A DNA stretch of 64,000 bases, taken from positions 16,028,001 to 16,092,000 of the forward strand of contig NC_133401.1 of the NCBI RefSeq assembly GCF_047511655.1, given 5' to 3'. Made by a program: the position numbers and the translations under genes. Source of the DNA: Castor canadensis. Lineage: Eukaryota > Chordata > Mammalia > Rodentia > Castoridae. Each line of letters opens with the position of its first letter. Position 1 is the first letter of the stretch. This document shows, piece after piece, positions 1 through 11,700 of this stretch. Below the pieces are notes generated by a model that ran no database searches, had not been told where the DNA came from, and saw nothing but the letters and a program-made list of their open reading frames with translations.

Positions 1-1054
1 GGAGTTTTGCATATCCCTGATGCTCAGCCAATCAGCATCCAGGCCCCGCCCCCAGTAACAAACACCTTCCTGGACCTGCAGACCCAGTGTGTGTCCCTGG
101 CCCAAAGACACCCCCACAGGTGACCACGGCCTCTGTCCTCCCCCTCCTTCCTCCATCACCCTAGGTCCTTCCTCCAGAGTAGCAGTGAGCACAGGTCTCT
201 CACTGTAGACGTGCCCCCCACCTTGTCATGAGCTCCCCTCGCTTCTGGTCAAATCAGCCCACATATGAGCCCCACATCTGCCCAGGGCCAGAGCCGACAT
301 GGTGGTCACTGTCCTCCCTGTGGCTCACAGTCCCGTGGAGAAGGCAGACCCGTGATGACCCAGGGTAGGCACCGCTGGGGTGTGTGTGGCGGGGGTGGAG
401 CTTGGGGGCTGCAGGAGCTCAGAGGAGGCACCTGACCTGACCTGGGTAGTTAGGGAGGGCTTCCAGGAGGAGGTGCGTAAGCCAAGACTGAAAAGACAAG
501 AAAAAGGTGCCCCGTGGGAAGGACACTGGAAAGCTCTCATATCCAGATCTTAATACAAGGCAACAGAAACCACTTCAGGGACAGAAAGGGGACTTTATTG
601 AAAGGATTTTGGGTCAGTCACAGAATTCCAGCAGTAACTTGGAGAGCTGGGGTTGGAGAGAGAGCAAGAAGACTGGCAGCTAGTCAGCAACGGTCACACC
701 ACAGAACCGGTCTGATGAGGACACTCAGGTGCCCCAATGACCACTGGGCATTGCAGTCACCTCGCTGCCTCGGCTGCTGCCCCTGAAGCAGGACAGAGCT
801 GCTCCTCTCATCGGCCGGGATTTGTCATGTCATTTCCCAACTTCGAGGTAAATGACAATTCCGAATGTCACTGCTGGCCCTCCAAACCTGGGTGCGGGAG
901 GGGCTCTGTTGTGTGGTCCTGGCTCAGGGCACAATGAACTTAGAACTCCTCCAAGTGACACATTCGCCATCTTGGCCTCCTCTCAGCACTTATGGTGGCC
1001 AGAGGCTCCATGTGAGGACAGTTGACCTCTGTAATCGGTGAGTTCGGTACCCAC
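1..1054. other. Intergenic, no gene recognised
   Basis: This stretch lies upstream of BCAM, where CBLC would sit further out in mammals. I see no exon with a convincing frame and splice sites. On the minus strand there is an AATAAA (bases 594-599) preceded by pyrimidine-rich, transcript-end-like sequence. It may be the end of an old interspersed repeat or a minus-strand 3' end, and I cannot tell which. Confidence 0.5.
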
Positions 1055-1458
1055 ATAGCCATGTAGCCCAGGCTGGTCTCAAACTCACGATCCTCTTAAC
1101 TCAGTGGGGTGCTGGGATTACAGCTGTGTATCACCATGCCGGGTTGATCTCTCTCTCCCCCGCCTCTCTGGGACTGGGGTTTCAACTCTGGCTTTGTGCT
1201 TACAAAGCAGGCTCTCTGCCACTTGAGCCATCCCTCCAGTCCTTTTTGCTCCGATTATTTTGGAGATAGGGTCTTGCTTTTTGCCCACAATGCTTTTTAA
1301 TGCTGGGGTGACAGGCGTGTGTTACCACACCCCAGATTTTTTCCCTTGAGATGGGGATCTCAAAAACTTTTCTGCCCAGGCTGGCCTGGAACTGTGATCC
1401 TCTGGATCTCAGCCTCCCAAGTAGCTAGGATTATAGGCGTGACCACCGTGCTCGGCCA
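1055..1458 (-). mobile_element. B1-like SINE and dimeric B1/ID SINE
   Basis: Two minus-strand elements lie in a row. A B1-like monomer (about 1055-1147, 'gtagcccaggctgg' and 'gctgggattacag') is followed by a dimeric element (about 1165-1458) whose tRNA-like part ('ccacttgagcc') precedes its B1-like part. Confidence 0.8.
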
Positions 1459-1807
1459 TCCTCCACCGATTGATGGAGAAGATGTCAGGCCTCAATTGCT
1501 GACGAGCACACGGAAGGGGAGAGACTGTTGCAAGCATCTTCAGGAACAGGACATGGCCCAGCTGCCGTGGGCTGGAGGAGCCGAGCCAAGCCCCGTTCCT
1601 TCTGCAGCTCTCGCTCGGAATCCAAAAAGTCTGGCACCATTACCAGGCTTACATCATGCTGGCTTCCACAGAGGCAGGAGAGCGAACATCTGTCCTTGTC
1701 AGCTTCAACAGGGCATCGGGCTGCGGGCAGTGAGTTGCTCTGCCTGGAGGAAGGGGTGCAGATGTCGGGTAACTCGCCCCTAAAGACACCCACTGCAGGA
1801 GGACGTC

Positions 1808-1892
1808 CACTGGCAGAGTGGCTCAAGTGGTAGAGCGCCTGCCCGAGCAAGTGTGAGGCCCTGAGTTCAAATCCCCGTATATATTTTAAAAC
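1808..1892 (+). mobile_element. ID-like SINE monomer
   Basis: A tRNA-derived right monomer stands alone: 'gagtggctcaagtggtagag' is the A-box end and 'gagttcaaatcccc' the B-box end, followed by a degraded A-rich tail. Confidence 0.75.
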
Positions 1893-2154
1893 TCCACTAC
1901 AGTCCACCCCTTTAAAGCTCTACAGCAACACATGCTGTGTTTTGTCCTTACACCACCTTCCCCAAAAACCCCTTCTCTAAAAATTCCCCGCACGAGTAAC
2001 TCTCGTTACTCACGACATGGAGTATTCATAGTTCTGTTGTCCAGGCTGGAGACACGGGGAGATAAGCATTCACCTCCAAGTGGTCATGTTTCCCATATTC
2101 TGGAAGCTGTGGACTGGTCTTAAAGTTGACTACCACATGCTGTGTGGAAAATAA

Positions 2155-2530
2155 TGAGAGACTGAGTGCTAGTGCTCATGCCTGTAATCCCAGCTACTCA
2201 GGAGGCAGAGATCAGGAGGTTGGTGGTTCAAAGCCAGCCTGGCCAAATAGTTTGAAAGGTCCTATCTCAAAAATACTGAATACAAAAAGGGCTAGTGGAG
2301 TGGCTCAAGCAGTAAAAGCACCTGCCTAACAAGCATGAGGCCATGAGTTCAAACCCCACTCCCACCAAAAGAAAAAGAGGCTGGGTGCCAGTCTCTTCAT
2401 GTCTATAATCCTAGCTACTTGGGAGGCTGAGATTGGGAAGATGGAGATTCAAGTACAGCCCAGGTAAATAGTTTGAGAGAGAACCACCCCATCTCCAAAA
2501 TAACCACAGCAAAAAGAAAGAAAAGAAAAA
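2155..2530 (+). mobile_element. Dimeric SINE plus second B1-like half
   Basis: A complete B1-like plus tRNA-like dimer (2155-2380) ends in an A-rich tail and is followed directly by the B1-like half of another copy (2381-2530). Confidence 0.8.
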
Positions 2531-2587
2531 ATATTTGGGGGAAAACCGCATCTGTACCAATCATGAAGCCTGCATTTTTTTTTCTTG

Positions 2588-2590
<3 letters not shown>

Positions 2591-2622
<32 letters not shown>

Positions 2623-2624
2623 TT
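2591..2624. repeat. (TTA)n microsatellite
   Basis: About eleven TTA units lie in the T-rich (tail) side of the adjoining minus-strand SINE, the usual birthplace of such repeats. Confidence 0.9.
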
Positions 2625-2808
2625 AGTGGTACTGGGGTTTGAACTCAGGGTCTACACCTTGAGCCACTCCACCAGCCCTTTTTGTGCCAGGTATTTTTGA
2701 GATAAGTTCTCTCAAACTATTTGTCCCGGCTGGCCTCAAACCGCAATCCTCCTGATCTCTTGTCTCCTGAGTAGCTGGGCTCACAGGCGTGAGCTGCCAG
2801 TGCCTGGC
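2625..2808 (-). mobile_element. Dimeric B1/ID SINE
   Basis: Full-length minus-strand copy: tRNA-like half 'tttgaactcagggtctacacc', then the B1-like half ending 'gcgtgagctgccagtgcctggc'. Confidence 0.85.
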
Positions 2809-2969
2809 TCGATGCCATTCTGTATAAGGGAGAGCTGTGACCCATAATTCTGCAATAATGGCCCACACAGGCGACAGCGATCCCGTAAGATATCACCTCC
2901 TGACCTATGGCTGGCTTTGTTTGTGGAAGTACACCTTGTGAGGATCACACAAGAACAAAATTGCCTAAC

Positions 2970-3200
2970 AAGCTGGCTGCCAGTGGCTCACGCCTCTAAT
3001 CCTAGCTACTTGGGAAGCTGAGATCTGGAAGATCAAGGTTTGAGGCTAGCCCAGGTAAATAGTTCTCCAGAGACCCCATCTCCAAAAATAACCAGAGCAA
3101 AATGGACTGGAGGAGTGGCTCAAGCAATAGAGTGCCTGCTTTGCAAGTTTGAAGCCCTGAGTTCAAATCCCAGTCTCACAAAAAACAAAACAAAAAACAA
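2970..3200 (+). mobile_element. Dimeric B1/ID SINE
   Basis: Plus-strand full-length copy with both halves and an A/C-rich tail (aaaaaacaaaacaaaaaac). Confidence 0.85.
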
Positions 3201-3301
3201 CCAGACATAACAATGTGTTTCTCAGAACAGGTCTCATGGTTAAATGACACGTGACTGTACGTCTGTACACATGAGCAGCCAGCATGCAATTGGAACACTA
3301 C

Positions 3302-3795
3302 TTAGTTCGGTCCCCAAATATTTACTTGTCTGAGGCCAAGCACGGTCCATGGCACAGGAGATATGGCGTGAACCAGGGAAGTTCCTGTTCTCTTGGAGCT
3401 TAGATTCTGTGCCGGACAAGGGTACAGATAAAAAAATAAGCCATCAGTCTGGCAGTGGTAAACGCTATGGAGGAAAATTGGAGCAGCTGGGTGAGCGGGA
3501 GTTGCTATTTGAGAAGGGATGGACAAGGAAAGCTTTTTAATAAGGTGAGGCGGAGGAGAGATTAGAAGCAAGTGAGGGAGGAAGCTAGGGGAGGAAAGAA
3601 TGTTCCCCTCAGAGGGAGTAAGCAAGTGCAAAGGTCCTGGGGCCAGAACATGCCCGCTGTACTGGAGGAGCATCACGGCAGCAGCGTGGAGACAGGTGTG
3701 AGAAGAATGCCGCTTGCCAGGGAGGGTGAGTAGATTGGGTTAGGGAGACAACGAGGGGCAGACCCCAGGCCTTGTGAGCCATGAAGAGAGCTTTA
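3302..3795 (-). mobile_element. L2 LINE 3' fragment
   Basis: Old L2-type sequence in reverse orientation: 'caaatatttacttg', 'tcttggagcttagattctg', 'aggtcctggggccagaac' and 'aggccttgtgagccatgaag' follow the order of the reversed L2 3' region. It is strongly diverged and ends where a younger SINE has inserted. Confidence 0.7.
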
Positions 3796-4003
3796 GCGCA
3801 ATGGCTCACGCCTATAATCCCAGCTACTCAGGAGGCAGAGATCAGGAGGATCCAGTTTCGAAGCCAGCCCGGGCAAATAGTTCAGGAGACCCTATCTTGA
3901 AAGAAACCCAACACAAAAATGGGCTGGTGGAGTGGATCAAGGTGTAGACCCTGAGTTCAAGCCCCAGTACTACACACACACACACACACACGCACACACA
4001 CAA
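3796..4003 (+). mobile_element. Dimeric SINE with (CA)n tail
   Basis: Plus-strand dimer with a shortened right monomer ('ggatcaaggtgtagaccc'). Its tail has become a (CA)n run at about 3972-4003. Confidence 0.8.
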
Positions 4004-5100
4004 GAGTGAACTTTTGCTTGGAGGATTGTGAGTAGAACTGACTCACGGTTAACGGACACCTCTGGCTATTTTGCAGGACTACATTGTAGAGGACAAAGGC
4101 AGATGATATTATGACTCTAGTTTCTGCAAGTCTATGCAGTGTCAAGGCTGGGACTTAGGACTTGTCATTCACATTCCAAGTGGCCCTCCTCTGTCTCCCA
4201 ATGATCGATGACCGCTGGCTTCTGTGAGTTTGCACTGTGTCCTGTGTTGACCAGTCTGGAGGTGGAATTTGCATCGGAGCTTGTGTACGTCGGAGTTTGT
4301 GCCTTCCCAACTGTCCCTACGTACCTGCTCTGGGTCTGGGTGAGGTGGGGGACACAGCAGCGACCAAGACAGTCCTGACTCTCAAAGGGGCTCACCGTCA
4401 AATGGGAGGGTAGACCCATCCGTGTGCAGGGCCGTGGTGGGGGGCCCAGAGAGCTAGGGTAGAGCAGGGAATGGTACATCTAATACATTAAGGTCACCTT
4501 CCCGGCATAACAATTGCTCCCCTGGGCGACCAAAAGATCAATGTAGCTGACCAGTCTGGCCAATGATGCCTGGGCTGACCTGTAATTTAAGCTTTCTGTG
4601 TGTGATGGGTAAAACCCCGGCTGTGGTGGGAAGAGGTCCTGTCTTACCAGTGACGCCTCCACACACACACCGAGTGATCAGAGAGCGAGGACTCCCCTAG
4701 CATGACCGGCGCACCCCCCTCCCATCCTGACCAGTGTCCAGGGTCAGGACATCAGGTGACCAGTGCCACATCCCCTCCCCCTCCCCAGCCAGCAATCTGT
4801 GGACCTCACTCTGACCTGGCTTGTGGAATCCTTGAGAGTTCTGATCTGTGACCCACTCATCTGACCTGTGACCCACTCTTGCAACCAGCGTCCGGGCTCC
4901 TCCTTCTTCCCCCTCTTTCCCCCTTATCCTGGCCTCCTCTCCTCCTCTCACCTGCCCCTGCCAGCCTAATTCTCCTCCCCTCCCCCAAGGTGGGGAGGGA
5001 ATGAAGGGGAGAGAGGGAACGAGGAAGGGGGGTGACATTCCTGGGATTCCCTGGATGGGGGGAAGAAAGGGAGGGCCTTACCGGGAGAGCAAGGAGAGGC
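4004..5100. other. Unique intergenic sequence
   Basis: No exon or recognised repeat was found. Bases 4700-5100 are rich in pyrimidine and purine blocks (ctcctcccc, gggagggaatgaagggg). Any regulatory role here is unknown. Confidence 0.4.
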
Positions 5101-5106
5101 ACCCTG

Positions 5107-5166
5107 CACCCCCACCCATCACCCCAGCGGCCTAGGCGGAACTGGCAATTGCAGACTAGGAGATAA
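5107..5166 (+). promoter_or_regulatory. Candidate erythroid GATA/CACCC element upstream of BCAM
   Basis: A double CACCC box (5107-5117, cacccccaccc) lies 43 bases before a consensus AGATAA (5161-5166), about 550 bases before the BCAM start codon. BCAM carries the Lutheran blood group and is known to need KLF1 in red cells, and CACCC plus GATA is the usual KLF1/GATA1 pairing. Site use is inference. Confidence 0.35.
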
Positions 5167-5559
5167 GAGATTTGGTGAATTGGTGAATTGGTCGGTTCCA
5201 AGCCACTGCTCGGTCAGAAGAGGGGGCCAGCCACCAAGATCAGTGGCCACCTGAGGGGGCGTCCCAGGGCACACAAGGAGAAACTCCTCTGGGCCACTGG
5301 TAATGTTTGGGGCTATTAGTGTGACCCTGGTAGAGGCCAGCCCAGCTACAGAGGACAGGTGGTTAAAACCCACACTGGGAAGGAGCCTCCAAGGCTCCAG
5401 ATCCGAATGGGGGGGGACACGATCTGCGCGTGTCCCCGAGACCCTAGCCCAGGACATTGGCTGGACTTGGTGGGTCTGTCCGTCTTGGCGGACTCTGGGC
5501 AGCCGGCTTGGGTTGGACGGACCCCGGGTGCGCGGGTGGGTCCGCGCGCGGCGGTGGGA

Positions 5560-5713
5560 GGTCCGCGCCGGGCAGTGGGAGGTCCTGGCCCCGCGCCCGG
5601 GCTGAGAGGCGGGGCGTGGTCAAGGGGGCGGGGTCAGGGGCGTGGCCTCCGCTGCCAGCCCTGCAGCGGCCGAGCCTCACCCGGGCTCAGTTGCCGCCGC
5701 CGCCGCCGTGAAC
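5560..5713 (+). promoter_or_regulatory. BCAM CpG promoter and 5' leader
   Basis: A GC- and CpG-rich block ends at the BCAM ATG and contains several GC/KLF-type boxes in a row at about 5609-5645 (ggcggggcgtgg, gggggcgggg, ggggcgtggcc). No TATA box is seen. The exact transcription start cannot be read from the sequence. Confidence 0.6.
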
Positions 5714-5795
5714 ATGGAGCCCCCGGACACCCGCGCCAGGGCGCGGAGGGCCGCGCGGCTGCTGTGTCTCGCGCTCCTGCTGGCGGCGTCCCCAG
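5714..5795 (+). CDS. BCAM: BCAM exon 1 (coding part)
   Basis: Start codon and signal peptide core LLCLALLLAASP. Ends in cccag|gtacgg, with one base of codon 28 carried over. Confidence 0.95.
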
Positions 5796-8700
5796 GTACG
5801 GCTCCGGGGCTGAGAGCAGGGCGGGGTTGGGGCGGCCCCTGGGGACCCCGGGGAAGGCAAGGGAAGGGGATAACACCCGCCTCAGGAAGCAAAATCTGGG
5901 GACCCCAGGGAGAAGGAGACACTGGGAAGTACTCAGGCAAGGGAGCTGGGAATAACACCGCGGTGGATCAGAGACGCCTTGCGAAGCGAGCCCCTTCCCC
6001 GCTCAAGACCTCCCCCCATCCGCCCCAAATCTGGGCCGCGTGCCCCCTGCTTCATAGAACCCAAAAGTTGGACACCCCTCGGAGAAGCTAGGGACCCTGT
6101 GGGTAAATCAGCGATCATGCAGTTTGAGGGTTTCCCTAACCTAAATTCAGAGTCCAGACTCTAGAAAGAACCCGCTTCTCCCAAAAAGGGCTGGGAGTAC
6201 CAGCGCTGGCAGTGAGACCCGGGAACAAAGTGTTTCCAAGTGACAGTGTCCCTTCCTTGGGGCCCCAGATAAATCCAAACACCTGCATGGTGGTGGGAGG
6301 GGCCGGCGACCTGAAGGGCGGGGGCCAATGAGAGATGAAAGCGATCGCGGGGAGAGGGCATCTGTCTCCATGCCCTGGCTGTGTGCGGCTCAGACCCAGC
6401 CCCGCCACCAGCCTGCTCCGACATCAGTTCCCCTGGGGCAGACTTGGGGCAGAAGTGGGTGACTAGGAATCCAGGGCCTTGGCACAAGTGTGGTAAAAGA
6501 GTGGGTCCCCAGGGGATAGGCCTTGGCCAGGCTGGGCAGGGCAGGGCAGGGAAGGGAGGTTCTCAGAACCCAGAGTGATGCCAGGGTGCCAGCCTGAAGG
6601 ATGGTTTCCCAGCAAGGAGTGCGCTATCTGCCAGGACCCTGACTAGAGTCCAGGACCCAGCCTCACAGTCCCTAGGACCCAGCCTCCCTGGCCCCAGGAG
6701 TCCAGACCCCCACCAAACCCCTTCTGCCTCAGGATCTGAGATCCTGGCCTCTCCCTTATCCTGCCCTGGAGTGACTCACCTTATTACCTCTTCAGTGTTC
6801 CATTAAAGAGGCACGGGCGCCAAGGGGCGGGCAGGGGGCTCTGGCGCCAAGCCGGGCAGGTCCCAGCCAGCCTGGCCCTCCCACATTCCTGAAACCTGCC
6901 CAGCCCTGTCCCCCTTTACTACCCCCACACACCCATTCTGCTCCAGGCGCAGCCTCAGCCTACACCTCAGCCCCCTACGCACCAGAGAGCACAGAAAAGC
7001 CCCAGGGACTGAGACAGAGTCAGAGACAGGGAGCCAGAGAGCCAGAGAGAAACGCTCCGAGATTGAGACTGAGATGGGGAGATGGAGAGATGCAGAGAGA
7101 GGGATTCCACACCGCTGGGCCCGGCCCTGCACAGGGTGCCGGAGATAGAGGCATGAGCCAGGCCTGGCCCTGCCCTTAAGGGGCCCTTGCGGTGTTGGGA
7201 GAGGCAGGGGCGCATGCACTCTTCCACTGGAAGACTTCATGGAATGAAGGCCACCCAGCTTCTGCTTCTGTGCAGCCAGGGACAGGTGGCATGCATCCGG
7301 AGCCCTTAGCTCTCTGCAAGTGAGGGGAGATGAAGAGGACCACTGATGTGGGGTCTTAGACATGCAGAGGTGGGAGACACAGAGCAAGAGGAGCTGGATC
7401 TGAGGGAGGAAGCTGGAGTCTGCAGGGCTCTCCATCTTGATGTCAGTAGCAAGAGCTCTGTTGCTGCCCAGCAGGTGTCCAGGCGGAGGTACACGTGTCT
7501 GTGTCCCCTCTAGTGGAGGTAATGCAAGGACAGCGCGTCATCCTGAACTGCACCCTCCTTGGGAAGGTCGACCACTATGTGCTGGAATGGTTCCTTGTAA
7601 GTGCTTTGGGCTGAGGGTCAGAGGGTGAATGTGTGTTGGGGGGGGTCAGGGGTCACGGCAAACCAAGGCTGCCTATATTTGTGCACAGGGCAGGGCCAGA
7701 GGGACCATATGGATCTGTCAACTAGTTGCATTTCCATTTTACAGTTAGGGGATTTGAGATCCAGAGAAGGCCTGTGACTCTCTGAGATCCCAGGTGTCAG
7801 GGCCACACGAAGAAAGTCAGAGACAAGAGAAGAGAAAGGGAACAGAGACGGGCAGGAGGAGGAGAGACAGACAGGAGGCCTGATAAGAGCAGAATGACAT
7901 GGAGGAACATAAAGAAAGATCAAGAACAAATAAGAACTGAGCAGGGGTGGGGATGGGGACAGAGGGATGAAAGACATAACAGGAGAGAGAGACAGATCTA
8001 TAAGGTGTCATCAAGAAAGGGCTGGGGGGCGTGGCTTAAGTGGTAGAGCACCAGCCTGGCAAGCTCGAGACCCCAAGTTCAAACCCAGTACCAACAAAAA
8101 GAAGAAAAAAGAAAAAGAAAGACGAAAGGGCCACAGAGGGAGACCTTAGAGACTGAGGACGGTCGGAAGCCTGAGCTGAGACCCTCCCTTGTTGCCCACC
8201 TGCAGACTGACCGCTCCGGGGCCCGCCGCCGTCTGGCCTCGGTCGAGCAGCAGGGCTCTAAGCTGCAGGGCTCGGTACATGACACGAAGGGCCGCAGTCC
8301 CCCGTACCAGCTGGACCCCCAGGGACACCTGGTGCTAGCTGAGGCTCAGGTGAGCGATGAGCTGGACTACGTGTGTGTGGTGAAGGCTGGGGCAGCAGGC
8401 ACTGCTGAGGCCACCACGAGTCTCCGAGTGTTTGGTGAGTGCTCCCAGGCACCCCTGGGAGGGGGCGGGCAGGGGAGGGGTCTGGACCCCTGGGAAGGGG
8501 CTTCTGACATGAATATCTTCCCCACAGCAAAACCAGAGGCCACCGAGGTGATCCCCAACCAAGGGATACTGTCCGTGATGGAAGAGCTTGCCCAAGAGGT
8601 ACTTGACCTTGGGCTGACCTTGATTTCAGGGTTCTGGACAAAGGAGCTAAAGGCCCAGGCTTCTTGGTTTAAGGAGTGGCAGACAGAGACTCCTCTCGTG

Positions 8701-11700
8701 GGACAAAGAGCCCAAATGCCTGCATTAGAGGGGGCCAGCCTGAGGAAAGAGGGAACCAGATTTCAGGTCTTGGCCCAAGTCCAAGGCCACACCCATGTCT
8801 ATCCCAGATTGCCACCTGCAATAGCCGAAATGGGAAGCCGGTCCCCCAGATCACGTGGTATCGGGACGGGCAGCGGCTGGAGATGTCCATCAGGATGAAA
8901 CCAGGTGAGTTGTCAGGAGCCCAGGGATACCTGGGCTGGGTGGGGCAGTGGTTGGCGCTGGCTGACACCTGCTGCCTCATTCACAGAAGGCTACATGACC
9001 AGTCGAACCGTCCGGGAGGCCTCGGGCCTGCTGTCTCTCACCAGCACCCTCTACCTCCGACTGAACAAGACTGATCGGGACGCCAGCTTCCACTGTGCAG
9101 CGAACTACAGCCTGCCTTCAGGCCACCATGGCCGCCTGGACAGCCCTGTCTTCCACCTTACCCTGCACTGTGAGTCCATCTGGTTCCCTGGGGCTCTGGC
9201 CTCAGGTCAGTACTGCACTGAGGCTTGCACCCCCACCCCCACCCCCAAGCCAACCCATGGCCTCACAATCTCCTTTTGCTGAAATGCTGTTAGTGCTGAC
9301 TGCTGACCTCAAATGGTATCCCCAGCCAGGTGTGGTGGTGCATATCTGTAATCCCAGCACTTGCTATTCTCCACTTACCTCAACCTCTGACCTCTGGCGC
9401 CCACTCTTAGAAAAAGTGTGAGCCTTGAAACCTATGGTCTCTAATCTTTGAGCAACCTTAGGCCGTGGAGGCAGGGCTGACCCCTCCCCTTCACCCAGCC
9501 AGGACGCATGTGCTGACTGCCCTTTCTCTTTCCTTAGATCCCACGGAGCATGTGCAGTTCTGGCTGGGCAGCCCGTCCACCACCGAGGGCTGGGTGCGCG
9601 AGGGTGACTCTGTCCAGCTGCTCTGCCGGGGGGATGGCAGCCCCAGCCCAGAGTACACATTTTTCCGCCTTCAGGTGACCCACCCCGTGGTCCCCTTGGA
9701 GCCCCTACCCCTGACCTCTGTGATATAATAACCTGTACCAATTTCTCAAATTTTTTCTGCGGTACCTGGAATGGGACCCAGGGCCCCTCTCTGCCAGCCA
9801 GTGACCTATGCCCCCAGTCCAGCTGACAATTTTGACTTGGGTGGCTCTAGGCTTAGCAAGACACCTGACATGGCGTCCCATGAGCTCAGAGGACCTCTGA
9901 CTCTTGACGGTCCTGACTGAGCACGTACCCAACTTGGGTGACCTCTGACCCTGGGCCTATATGGGCTGTGGCCTCGTGGGGTACTGAAACCGTGTCCCCT
10001 GACCTAGTATGATCCCGCCAGGTCAGGGGGGCTCCCAAACCCAGTTTCTCCTTTCTGCTCACACAGAACCACCAGGAAGAAGTACTGAGCACCAACCTCA
10101 ACGGGAACCTGACCCTGGAGGGGGTGCAGCGGGGCCAGAGTGGGACCTATGGCTGCAGGGTGGAAGACTATGACGCCGCCGAGGACACCCAGCTCGCCCA
10201 GACTCTGGAGCTGCACGTGGCCTGTGAGAGCCGGGGGGCGGGGGGGTGGCAGGAAGGGGCCTGGTAGCATCAGCTGCCTCTGCACCTCACCCCGCAGCCC
10301 TGAAATTGCTCCATCGTCTGGAACATTCTGTCTCCCCCTGGCTTTGCGTTTCCATGGTGTCTGCTCTGGTTCTCTGGTCCTGGATCCCCACCCTGCCTCC
10401 TCCAGTCTATGCTGCACTAGGCCTCCGAAGAGCAATTTCCAGAGCATGCACCTGACAGTCCCTCAGCATAGAACCTGCTGTGGCTCCCCAGTACTCTGGG
10501 GAGGAAGCCTAGGACTCTCTCCCCAGACTTCAAGGCCCACCCGGCCAACACATCCATCACATCCATTGACTCTTCCCCCAGTCAAGGCTATGTCCTTGTC
10601 ACACCACCAAGCTCTTCCCTCATGGCTACATTAAGTCCTTATCTTTCTGACTGTGTGTTTATTTATTTACTTACTTATTTGTTTACTTATTTCAGTATTG
10701 GAGATTGACCCAAGGCCTTGCACTTGCTAGGCAAATGCTCTACCACTTGGACCACCCCACCATATCCCCCAGCTCTTGTGTTTTTACTTATATATATTTT
10801 TTTATTTTATTGTATATTTTTACTTGTTTATTTATTTACTTTTGCAGTACTGGGACTTGAACTCAGGGCCTTCACCTTGTGTCACTTCACCAGCCCTATT
10901 TTTTGTGAAGGTCTTTTCGAGATAGGGTCTCGTGAACTATTTGCCAGGCTGGCTTCAAACCGCGATCCTCCTGATCTCTGCGTCCTGAGTAGCTAGGATT
11001 ATAGGCACGGGTCACCAGCTCCCAGCTTTATTTTGTTTTTGAGATAGGGTCTCTATAACTCTACCTGGCTGGCCTGGAACGCTCCATCCTTCTGCCTCGG
11101 CCTCTTGAGTAGCTGGGATTACAGAAGATGCCACCATGCTCAGCTCTGACCATCCATTTTAACTCTGATTCAGGGTTTCTAAGCAGCCTTCAGAGTTCAC
11201 TTTGCGGGACAGAGGCTCTGCACCTCTGCACTTTGTTTTTTGGTGGGGCTGGGGTTTGAACTCAGGGCTTGCACTTGCAAAGCAGGCACTCTACCGCTTG
11301 AGTCACACCTTTAGTCCAATTTGCTATGGTTCTTTTGGAGATGGGGTCTTTTGAACTGTTTCCCCATGCTGGCCTCAAACTTCTATCCTCCCAATCTCAG
11401 CCTTCCAAATAGCTAGGATTATAGGCACTCAGGCTCACCTTAGCACTCTTCAGCTCCCCTTCTTGGGGTGGACCTTGCCAGACAGTGGAGACACACCTGT
11501 GAACCAGTCAGACCAGCCCCCCCCACCCCCCCACTGCCATAGTAGGGAAGCCAGAAGGCAAACACTGTCTGAGACACTTCCAGTAGCACAAGAGTATCTT
11601 CAGGCAACAGCACTGATAAGATTTGAAGGACTGGCCTGCGGACTCGGGATTAAGCAGAGAGTATCACAGTCCTGTGCCCTGGAAACCAACTCTGCCATGG

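Noticed and set aside
1-500. Last exon of CBLC
   Set aside because: Expected further upstream of BCAM in mammals. No frame here matches what I know of its C terminus.
5359-5955. Long open frames over the BCAM CpG island
   Set aside because: GC-rich sequence has few stops. Only the 27 codons from 5714 to 5795 fit BCAM.
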